From: Forficula auricularia
Taxonomy: Eukaryota; Arthropoda; Insecta; Dermaptera; Forficulidae
Reading direction: 5' to 3'
DNA length: 64,000 bases
Assembly (NCBI GenBank): GCA_024734495.1
Contig: JALMQS010000681.1
Span: 4,527,353 to 4,591,352, forward strand
Of the stretch, positions 55,462 to 64,000 are shown piece after piece. Position numbers and translations under genes: made by a program. The first letter of the stretch is position 1, and each line of letters starts with the position of its first letter. Below the pieces are notes generated by a model, which was not told the DNA's origin, did not search any database, and saw nothing but the letters and a program-made list of their open reading frames with translations.

Positions 55462-55607
55462 AAAAATCGGTTGTCTGTAAAGTCGGTTTACTGACGATAG
55501 TTGAACGTGACAACGTCATAAGAAAATACTCATGGAATGGTATTTTCTTATGACGTTGTCACGTTCAACTATCGTCAGTAAACCGACTTTACAGACAACC
55601 GATTTTT
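55462..55607. repeat. Perfect 68-bp inverted repeat with 10-bp loop
   Basis: Left arm 55462-55529 and right arm 55540-55607 are exact complements over 68 positions, checked base by base; the loop is TCATGGAATG. Arm landmarks: CGGTTGTCTGTAAAGTCGG, GAACGTGACAACGTCATAAG. No other copy was seen. Likely a very young foldback or a hairpin kept identical. Confidence 0.93.
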
Positions 55608-56059
55608 TTCATAAAATTCTTCGTTCAGAAAATCATTTTAAATTTACAAAATACTTGAATAAAATTTATTGTTTAAATTTCTACTCGACTGTTAAAATTT
55701 AATTTTTAATTTTATTATTTTATAATAATAAATTTTGTATTGACATTATTTCTTTCAGCAAGTAAACTGAATAAAAGTTGTTGTTCAATTAGTTACTTAA
55801 TTATTTTTGCAAATGTAATTTTAATTTGTTGTAAAAAAGTAATAATTTTGAATAATTTATTATAAGAATAAACTGTGATTAAATTATTGTTCATAAATCT
55901 TAAATTTAAAATTTAAAATTTGGAAACATCATTAAAATTTTTTGTAACTGTAGCTTTTAAAAAGCCTGCCTCAATCTTTGTCGCTCGTTCCGCGTTCTCG
56001 CTTGCACTTCAAGCCTTAAATGGAACGCCTCAGAGCGAGTTAACGCCGCATGAGTCATG
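55608..56059. other. AT-rich, then a short CpG-rich patch
   Basis: 55965-56045 is CpG-rich (TTTGTCGCTCGTTCCGCGTT, CTCAGAGCGAGTTAACGCCG) and directly precedes the reverse-transcriptase remnant. It may be unrelated junction DNA; no motif was recognised. Confidence 0.35.
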
Positions 56060-56960
56060 TTTTTTCGTGCGTGCAGCTGAATTATAAGACGTTGTCACGT
56101 CAAAAGAGACTTGCCATACCATTACTACCAATCATAAAATCTTACATGAAAGACAGACACTTTTACGTCAAATATGGGACTGACTACTCCAAACTATATC
56201 CAATTCATTTAGGTGTCCCCCAGGGTAGCGCGCTTGGACCATTTCTATAACTCTTATACACAGCTGACTTCCCCACTACAAATTTGACCGCCATTCCAAC
56301 TTTTGGCGACGAAACCGATATCCTCTCAAACCACAACGACCCCGAACTAGCCTCTAGTAAACTACAAAATAGCCTCAATGATATCCAAAAGTGTCTCACC
56401 ACTTGGAGAATCAACGTCAATGAGACTAAATCAGTTCATGTAACTTTCACCTTAAAAAATGGTTCTTGCCCTATGATCTAAATCTTCAATAAACCTATCC
56501 CTCAGGCTAGCCATGCAAAGTACCTAGAGGATGCATCTGGACAGAAGACTGACCTGGCAAAAGCACATCAAGACGAAACGTAAACAACTGGGACTTAATC
56601 ATATTTGCTAAGTGGAAGGCGCTCACAAATGACTAAAATCAACAAAATACTCATCTACAAAACAATAATAAAACCAATATGGATATATGGTATACAACGC
56701 TGGGGCTCAGCAGCCGAATCCAACATAGAAATTATTCAAAGATTTCAAAACAAAGTGATGAGAGCAATAGTTGATGCACCAGGTTGGGTACCAAACTGTA
56801 CAATATTAAAAGACAGAAATCCCCTCAGTCAAAGATGAAATAAGACATCACAGCCACAGGTTCCTAAACAAACTGACTCACCACTCCAATGGGTATGCTC
56901 AAGATATAATATTACCACCAACAAGATTAAAAATACACAGACCAATCGACCTACCATATC
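56060..56960 (+). pseudogene. Decayed Jockey-type non-LTR reverse transcriptase
   Basis: Three plus-strand frames together give the C-terminal part of a Jockey-like ORF2. First comes PIIKSYMKDRHF and the hallmark GVPQGSALGPFL, then a stop and LYTADFP. Next, in the same frame, the catalytic YADD-type box reads FGDETDIL, with its Asp pair disrupted. LTTWRINVNETKS follows, then a stop and frame change. Then IYKTIIKPIWIYGIQRWGSA and RFQNKVMRAIVDAPGW, and after another shift DEIRHHSHRFLNK to the terminal RLKIHRPIDLPYR. The endonuclease and the N-terminal half of the RT are absent (5' truncated). Stops, frameshifts and the altered active site mean it is inactive. Confidence 0.85.
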
Positions 56961-58010
56961 GCTTAACGTGATCACGCCAAACCTTTTATTTCTTGTTATC
57001 TCTTTATATTACTTTTAATTTATTTTTAATCATAGTTTTAATACAAAATACAAAAGTGGCACCTTAATGTAAAGCTCAATGGAGCTCTCATTATTCTATC
57101 TCAAATATTGTAAATAGCAACCATGTCATTTTCCATTCATTGTCTGTAAATAAGCTTATTGCCCGCAAGGGCAGGCTGCTGATGTGTACTATGGAGTCTA
57201 ATAAAAAAAATCTCAGTACTTTTTTAGTTTTTCTAAATACCTATCTTGAAAATGGCTTAACCAATATAGAGGAAATTGATATAAGTTTAATCAAGTATCT
57301 TGAGGAAAACAAAAAAGTTATATAAAGTTATAAAAAAATTATATTTCAAAATACTTTACCCTAGAGTAAGATAGTAGTTTTTTAACTCTTTATTTATTAA
57401 TCCTTTAAAATTAATTCATTTGATCTGTTTAATTAATATACATGAAATTTGTAATGTAATAAAGTTATTCCTCTAGTATTAGTTAAGATGAATGGATTGT
57501 GTGACTTAGGTGGTTTTTGAAATGACAGATTCAATTTATAAGTAGTTTTTTTTTATAATTTTTTCAGATTTTAAGGTATTTGTTTCGCGACAATACTAGC
57601 AAAAAGTTAATGCTAGAGTATATAGAATAGACAATAAGGATTCATAATTCATAAGCTCAAAACTTTTTGCTCTTTATGTACCACTACTAGCCAATCCCGT
57701 GCTTGTTTGACAAGTCTGGCAACATTATCCGAGCTTGAATATTTTTATCATAGAAATGACAGATAAAATACATTATAAAGGTCGATTTATAAAACAAAAA
57801 GTTCTTAATAATTATTGAAAGCTGTTGTGACAATGGCTGAAGCGAACAAACGTCAAAAAAGTACTAAAGTTAACAAACTTTTTAGGTTAAATACATGCGT
57901 TGTTGCCAGCTTGTTTTAGTGTAAATTTTTCATTATACATTTTTCATTATTATCTCAGAAACTGTGTTGTAACTATGAATTAAAATTTTCTTAAAAAATG
58001 TATTAGTTAT
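56961..58010. repeat. Jockey 3' flank, inverted R1 fragment and R14a
   Basis: 57335-57490 is R1-related on the minus strand (AGTTATTCCTCTAGTATTAG). 57545-57625 (TTTGTTTCGCGACAATACTAG) begins repeat R14, seen again at 63755. The 61-codon frame at 57140-57325 has no recognised motif. 57626-57985 is absent from the other R14 copy. Confidence 0.5.
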
Positions 58011-58019
58011 TGTTTAATG

Positions 58020-58180
58020 CCTTTCTAGCCATGAGCCAATTTAAGATACTTATTATTATTATTTTTTAATTTGTCTCTACCCAGGAATCAGATTTTAGCC
58101 AGATGCATCGACTCGGATTCGAACCCGGGTCCACTTTGTTAGCAGGCTGGTACACTAACCCCTAGACTAACCCGACCCCG
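58020..58180 (-). mobile_element. tRNA-derived SINE inserted in R14
   Basis: On the minus strand: GGGTTAGTCTAGGGGTTAGTG (A-box region, 58155-58175), then CCCGGGTTCGAATCCGAG (B box, 58112-58129), and an AATAATAATAA run near 58050. TGTTTAATG at 58011-58019 and 58181-58189 is the duplication. The empty site lies at about 63868-63876. The last about 28 bp before the duplication come after the AAT run and are unexplained. Confidence 0.8.
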
Positions 58181-58189
58181 TGTTTAATG

Positions 58190-58330
58190 TTGGTTTAGTT
58201 TTTTATAACAATGGTAAGAAGAGTTTCTTAATTATAATTAAATATGTATGTAAACTTTCCGATATCTCGTATAGTGCAATGTATGAAGGTCTGAAAAACT
58301 ATCTTTGGAATTTAATATATCAGGAACTAT
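58190..58330 (+). repeat. R14 continuation, copy a
   Basis: Matches 63877-64000: TTTTATAACAATGGTAAGAA and ATGTATGTAAACTTT. Confidence 0.7.
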
Positions 58331-59454
58331 ATTGTTCATAAATTTCATTTCGCCACCAATCGATGCAGAAGTATTTAAATAATAATCTGTCTAAATTTCA
58401 AAAAAATCATAACAAAACCTATATAGTGAAACAACTACCTTAACGATAGAATTCTATTAAATAATTTCATCATAAATTAATTATTCAAGTTTTTATAATT
58501 AATGCACTTTTAAAGTGATAACAAGAATTAATTAATGTTTCAGTGAATTGTTAAATTATGAAATAAAAAAAAATGGAATCGTGATCTTTTGAGATTCATA
58601 CAGGAGTTAGATATAAATCAGTTTGTAAACAAGGAGCAAGCGTTTTATTTAGACAAAGCAAAATTTATCCTTTTTATGCGGAGGATAAAATCAGAACACA
58701 AAAAAATGCATATAATGGAAAATAATATTATCTCATCTCTTAATATGTATGTTCCTTTTGTCAAAAACATCAAAGTGGATTTTTATTCGCCTCAAGAATT
58801 AACAAAAAAAGAAGAAATCTTTTTGTCTTTAATTGTATGACTAACCCACACAACTTTCCCTATTCATTTTGGGATAAAGGGAGAAGAGAGGGTAGAGTTG
58901 CAATGTGCGTGACCCTTGAATGAACATCAGATTTACCTTCGGGAGCCCCTCCTCGATCCTTTTTACTTTGTGCACCAGCTATCATGATTATTTAGCATTC
59001 ACTTTCGTCTTTTTCTCGTTTCGTAAAGAAGTTTTTCCTGCTTTGATTAAAATCAAAAACGAATAACGGTGCTTTTCCTTTCCCGCTACACTGGATTATA
59101 TTTCAATTAGAATATATTGCCCTCAGGTGTGCGGAATATATAATACAACAAAATTACACTTGCAGAGTTTTTTCTTAATTCTTATAAGGAAAACATGCTT
59201 CAAATCTTATTCAATTTTAACAAAAAGACTATTATTTATAAAATTCTGAGTTTTTTTTCTTTAGGATAATCATAAAGAAATAGTAAAATTGAAAATTATG
59301 TGATAAATATCTTTAATCAATATCAACAACGTATCTAGATTATACTTAATAGTTAGATAGGAGTGTTCGTTTATAATAAATTTTAAATAATTATAAACTA
59401 AGAATTCAAGTGGACACTAGTTAAAGTAGCAATTTTTGAAGGAATATTTCTATG
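58331..59454. other. No gene recognised
   Basis: An 83-codon plus frame at 58589-58840 has Lys/Ile-rich composition and no recognised motif, upstream signal or splice pair; I do not call it a gene. 58860-59060 is less AT-rich and unassigned. Confidence 0.35.
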
Positions 59455-60640
59455 AAAAAAATAAACTCCAGCGGATTCTTACTAGACTTTATCCAAATTC
59501 ATTTGAAATATTGTTTATTACCTTATTAGTAATGAGATATCACTGGCTATTTGAAGTCCATGTTGAATTAAAATAAAAATAACGCTCGAATTCTTAACTA
59601 ATACTAGAGGAATAACCTTATTACATTACAAGTTTGATGTATATTAAACTGATCAAATGAATAAAGAATTAATTAATAAAGAATTTAAAAAATGTACTAT
59701 CTTACTCTAGAGTAAAGTACTTAGAAATATAATTTTACGATTAACTTTATATAACCTTTTTTGTGGTCCTCAAGGTATTTAATTAAAATATTAAATTTCA
59801 TCCATATTGGTTATGCCAATTTCAAGATATTTCGAAAAAACTAAAAAAGTATTGAAATAAATGATATGCAATATAAAATTATTTTAATAAAATCTTAGAT
59901 TTGGACCTTAAATATAAATTCTTATGTTGATATGTTTGGTTGAACCATGAGTTTTATTTTTGAAAAAATTTCATCTTATTTTCAAAAAACTTTAGGGTTA
60001 ATTATTTTAATGAATGGTCATTGTCTGAAAACTTTTTTCAGTATAGGCGAAATTTTGCTTTTTCCGTTCGAGTTGAATGGAGTAAAAATGCTGGCTTCTC
60101 GTGTTATTACTCAGGTTCGACTCCTGAGGGGACGCGGCTTTCTGATATGCAATGTAAAATATATTCTATTAAAAATATTTTTTGGACCTTAAATATAAAT
60201 TCTTATCTTGATATGTTTGGATGGACCGTTAGTTGTATTTTAGAAAAAATTCCATCTTATTATCAAAAAAAGATACTCAAAACTTTGGGTTAATTATTTT
60301 AAAGTATTGATGTTTGTGGGCCGACAAAACACTAATCAGCGCGTGATTTTGTTACCGTACTGGTAGATTTTCAATTTCATTTCAATTGATTGAACGGTGT
60401 GGAAAATATCGTCGTCAAAAAATATGGTAAAATTGCACTTTTTGGCCTCTGGACGAGATCCCATTTAATTTTTGGCAAAAAATTCATTTGCTAAACTTCA
60501 ACCTGATTGAATACTACAATTTTTGGCTTTGTTTGAGACCATGGGTTGCGTAGTCTTTAACTGAGGAGCCTTTTAAGTCGCACTTGGCGCGAGACCTATT
60601 ACAATAATTTACCCATGCTTCGCAATGGATTAAGTAAAAA
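59455..60640 (+). mobile_element. R1 element, copy b, with internal insertion
   Basis: Both R1 ends are present: CAGCGGATTCTTACTAGACTTT at left and CCCATGCTTCGCAATGGATT at right. About 440 bp at 59864-60302 is absent from copy a. Body landmarks: AACTAAAAAAGTATTGAAAT, GCACTTTTTGGCCTCTGGAC. Confidence 0.65.
59864..60302 (+). mobile_element. Direct repeats flanking a B-box-containing core
   Basis: Two direct repeats of about 150 bp (59864-60011 and 60144-60302) share TGATATGCAAT, TTGGACCTTAAATATAAATTC, TTGATATGTTTGG and GGGTTAATTATTTTAA. Between them, 132 bp contain AGGTTCGACTCCTGAGGGG (60114-60132), like a tRNA T arm or B box. It could be a small terminal-repeat retroelement, a retrozyme-like unit or a tandem SINE pair. 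Confidence 0.6.
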
Positions 60641-61426
60641 GCAAAATCACATTAATAAAATGGAACTCAAGCAGCCAATCGGGCAAACTCGAATGAGCAA
60701 CTTTACCCTTTCTATTCTCCACCTATTTAAAGCTTATTTAGAAATTATTCATACCATATATAAGCTCTGAAGCATTCCATCGACTGGACTCGCCTAGCTC
60801 ATACGCAGCTTTCATACTTCCGCGCACAAATTTGTTGCCTAAGTTCAGCCGCACCAACGTCAAAAATCAAGTTCAATTTCAGACTACATTTTGAGCATTT
60901 TTATTAGTACAGCTATTTATTTATATTTTATAATTCAATATAGATGTTTTAGGGCGCATCAACGACAAGGGTTATTAGCGTAATTCAATATTTTTCTTAT
61001 ATATATACAAAAAAAAAATTATTTAGTTCAAAAACTCTAAATGAAAAAATAATTCAAATTCAAGTTCGATTTCTTTCGGACAAGAGTTAGAATATTCAAT
61101 TATTTTTTCACTCGTGACTGTAAAAGATAAAGAAAATTGACCATTGGCTGATAAAATGAAATAAAAAATTATTACTCTTAATGCTGACCAATGCCTTAAG
61201 TTCTCCAGGGGCCGGAATATTGAATTTGCTCAAAATTCACTCAAAAATACTAAACATTTTTTTAATCGTATTATCTATTGTTTATACAGTTCAAGTTAAA
61301 AAAGCCAAATAAGATTTTTATCATGCATATGCTAGCATGTAGAACATCCCTTTCAAGAATGAAACTACAATTGTGTTGGTTTCAATGTTTTGTGGTGACA
61401 CAATTCTATTGATTCATGATATAAAT
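60641..61426 (+). repeat. Repeat R16 with a 40-bp insertion, then unassigned
   Basis: 60784-61050 matches 53811-54030. At 60942-60981 it carries 40 extra bp (GATGTTTTAGGGCGCATCAA and on), flanked by the direct repeat AATTCAATAT (60932-60941, 60982-60991). 61051-61426 shows nothing recognised. Confidence 0.6.
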
Positions 61427-62448
61427 CAGTGGTGTCTAACCTTTTGTCTTACAATGGGCCACATTTGAAGAAAGTAAATTGCCTCGGATAAATATTATAA
61501 TTCTATTGATATTTGTTATAAAAAAAAAAAAAAAAAGGTAATAATGTAGAAATAAGAACTTTATTATTATAAGTGATATATTATAAGTGATATTATGTAT
61601 TAGTATTTGTTTATATTTTTTTTTGGATAGATAATTAATATAAAATTCTAATAAAGAGACAATATTCAATTTTTCTTTAAGATTGGTATATCTAATTGTT
61701 GTTCTAGAACATTCAATCAGAGTTATCATGCATCAAATCAATAATATTCATAAAAACAAAAGAATGAAGCAAGTTGAAAATTTATTTCTAATGAAAATGC
61801 TGTCGAAAAAAGACCAAAATATTTATTTTTTCGGAAATCTTGAAATCTAGTTCCTGATTAAAAATTTAAAATTAGCACTTTTATTTTTCAAAAACTTCAC
61901 ATTAGATTTTCAGATTTCTTATTTTAGAGAAAAAAAATTATCAGGGAAAATTGTTGTGTGTTTTCCAGTATCTACATATAGTAAATCTCAATTAAGTAGA
62001 TATTGATGAAGAGGTCCAAAAAAGAAGAAAAATTATACTATCTTTTTATTCATAAACCGACGTTTCGGAGGCTATTCCCTCCTTCTTAAGTGGTTTGCAA
62101 GGTCAGTGAAGGAAATCAAATGCGACAAAACCCTGAAGAAGGAGGGAATAGACTCTGAAACGTCTGTTTATGAATAAAAAGATAGTATAAATGATCTTTT
62201 TTTTGACTGCCTCATCAATTTCCATTCAATTTCACTTGAGCTTAAAATTTTGATTTTAGTGAATTTTATTCTTGAAAAATGCTTCACATATTGTACAAAT
62301 GTATTATACATTCAATTTCAAAAAGGGATTAACAATATTTCTACATATAAATCTCAATGTTTTAAGGAAGTTTATGATTTCTTGTTGGGCCACACTCATT
62401 GGAGTGCTGTGCCGCATGCGGCCCCGGTCCACGGGTTAGACAGCCCTG
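61427..62448 (+). mobile_element. hAT-like family R9, copy c
   Basis: Left end CAGTGGTGTCTAACCTTTTG, right end on the minus strand CAGGGCTGTCTAACCCGTGG: a good inverted pair. Interior matches 20181-20719, broken by the foldback at 62002-62219 and other extra sequence. The duplicated ATCTACATATA text at about 61970 and 62339 suggests a local duplication around the insertion. A poly-A run lies at 61510-61525. Non-coding. Confidence 0.75.
62002..62219. mobile_element. Foldback element with hammerhead-like arms
   Basis: Arms ATTGATGAAGAGGTCC, ACTATCTTTTTATTCATAAA and GACGTTTCGGAGGCTATTCC with complements on the right. Each arm holds GAAGAAGGAGGGAATAG and CTCCGAAACGTC or a close variant. The loop contains GCAAGGTCAGTGAAGGAAAT, inverted relative to 30971-30990. 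Confidence 0.85.
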
Positions 62449-62755
62449 GTTTACTAAAACCTAAGCCTTCGGTTGTGACTGAATGTTGCAGTGAACGTTT
62501 GATAATGAAACCTCTTTTTATTTCCCGAGGGATCCTGCTACTGGTGCTTATCCTAGATGGGTAAGCCGTATTCTGTCAAAAATCACAGAATTTCATTTCA
62601 GAAATATTTCAACTTTAAAATTACATAATGAGATGGATTAAAATTCCATTCTCAGCTATGTAGATTCGTGTCCCATAAATCGCACATAGGTAATTTCATT
62701 CTCTTAATCTTATTGACTCTTGAAATCTGCAATTATTAGAATTTTAATCAGATTA

Positions 62756-63177
62756 CACTGAAACCCCTCAAATCCGAACCTCGGAAATCCGGAATCCCGG
62801 GAAATCCGAACGTAAAAAAGAGAAACTTATTTATTTAATCATAAAACTATTATGTATATATTCTACATTATAACCTTATTTTACATAATTAGTTGAAAAA
62901 TTAACAAAGTAAAGTTAGGATACCTAACAAAGTGTAAATGTGTCTACATACTTATGTCATCAAGGATTGAAAAACGGTAAAAGTTGGTTATTGAAATTCT
63001 TTAGGTTAATCACTTTTCAAAAACAATGAAATAATAATAGAAACACACAACATATCAATTAATCTTTCACTTGATATCAGTTATCTTTAATTGTCGAAGC
63101 TCCTTTCGGCTAATCCGAACAAATTGAAATCCGAACAGGCGACAGCTCCATTAGTTCGGATTTGATGGGTTTCTCTG
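62756..63177 (+). mobile_element. Pogo/Tigger-like MITE
   Basis: 422 bp. Ends CACTGAAACCCCTCAAATCC and, on the minus strand, CAGAGAAACCCATCAAATCC match well, continuing into GAAC. A TA dinucleotide flanks both ends (62754-62755 and 63178-63179), as for Tc1/mariner-pogo elements. Non-coding. Confidence 0.75.
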
Positions 63178-63754
63178 TATGTTTATTTTTGAATTTTATC
63201 TTATAATTACAAACTGGTTATTCAAGTTGGAATTAAAGTTTTTAAAATCAGAACGTTCTCGCCGACATCAGGACTTGGCACCTCTGACCTATATTTACAA
63301 ATATTCCTATATGAATGTAAATTTATTGTATGTATATACATGTTTTATAAAAAATTCAAATAAACATTATTCATTGAATATTTAAATGTAAATATTATGT
63401 AGGTAGTTGTTATTTGCAACTAAATTTTAAACATTTTATTACCTCACTAGACAAATTATGTTGTAGTAATAAATAAAATGTTTATATGTTGATTTAGTCA
63501 TTGATGTTTTTTATGTTTTTATCAAAGAATTTTTTATTTTGTTTACCATTCTTTTAATGTCTGCCAAATAGAATTTAGATATGGGACCCAAATAAAAATG
63601 TAATATAAACATCAACACATACTATATTCCTCGAGGAGATAGAAAACTTTAAAAATTTAACCTAATATGACTATATCACCCTTTTAGGGGCAAATAGTAC
63701 AAACTACCCCAATATATATAATTTTATTGGTGTTAAATAAAAAGGCTTATTTTT
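63178..63754. other. AT-rich sequence, nothing recognised
   Basis: No supported gene; the 68-codon frame at 63179-63385 has no motif. Confidence 0.4.
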
Positions 63755-64000
63755 CAGCAGTTTTTTAAAAATAATTAATAGTGGTTTTTAAGGTAGTTGT
63801 TTCGCGACAATACTAGCAAAAAGTTAATGCTAGAGTATTTATTTTCTTATAAAATGTATTAGTTATTGTTTAATGTTGGTTTAGTTTTTTATAACAATGG
63901 TAAGAAGAGTTTTTTAATTATAATTAAAAATGTATGTAAACTTTCGATATCCCGTATAGTTCAATGTTTAAGTCTGAAAAACTCTATCTTTGGAAATTTA
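63755..64000 (+). repeat. Repeat R14, copy b, cut by window edge
   Basis: Matches 57545-57625, 57990-58019 and 58190-58320 joined together, with GTTTCGCGACAATACTAGC and TTGGTTTAGTTTTTTATAAC. It lacks the 58020-58180 SINE and the 57626-57985 segment. Confidence 0.7.

Noticed and set aside
58589..58840. 83-codon frame that might be a small gene
   Set aside because: AT-driven Lys/Ile composition, no recognised motif, no repeat or splice context.
61436..61729. 97-codon minus frame
   Set aside because: Lies over the left part of a hAT-like element and a poly-A run; composition-driven.
1..64000. Naming the species or insect order
   Set aside because: The repeat styles are shared by several orders; no diagnostic gene is present.

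Overview
The window looks like AT-rich nuclear DNA of an arthropod, most likely an insect. It has no bacterial gene organisation and no long open reading frames. It has tRNA-headed SINEs, Jockey-type non-LTR remnants, piggyBac, hAT, pogo-like and Helitron-like sequences, many foldback (palindromic) elements and simple repeats. I cannot name the order or species. Repeats ending in an ACCGACTTCAAAAA-type terminus occur in several insect orders.

Only one stretch looks like a host coding exon: 37472-37613 on the minus strand. It is GC-rich, has consensus splice sites at both ends, and is open across 46 full codons in a frame with GC-rich third positions. CpG-rich patches at 40.05-40.29 kb and 40.69-41.05 kb may lie near a promoter. 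The rest is probably intron or intergenic DNA filled with transposons in several layers of age.

Layout. 0-9 kb: a SINE with target duplications, a scattered repeat (R1) inserted in another (R2), G-rich tracts and a foldback. 9-20 kb: a long SINE, a 920-bp foldback, hAT-like non-autonomous elements and retroposon 3' ends. 20-32 kb: three-copy hAT relatives (two here), a 1.6-kb palindrome carrying a clean hAT insertion, a broken piggyBac transposase with a short intron, and a three-deep nest at 30.6-32.0 kb. 32-37 kb: a candidate solo LTR, a palindrome with a tRNA-like core, and one foldback inserted in a hAT relative. 37-42 kb: the exon, a Helitron-like insertion within a hAT, CpG-rich patches and a short hAT. 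43-50 kb: an inserted foldback with a 12-bp duplication, a hAT with a perfect 8-bp duplication and two long palindromes. 51-64 kb: tandem repeat units, a G-rich block, a second SINE copy, a perfect 68-bp-arm hairpin, a decayed Jockey reverse transcriptase, R1 copies, the third hAT relative and a pogo-like MITE.

The most interesting pattern is a short motif, CTGAAGAA / 5-bp stem / loop / stem / GAAACGT. It occurs in several otherwise different repeats, mostly palindrome arms. The stem bases change together between families, which suggests a conserved RNA structure resembling a hammerhead core. Boundaries, family names and similarities were read by eye; no alignment or database search was run.
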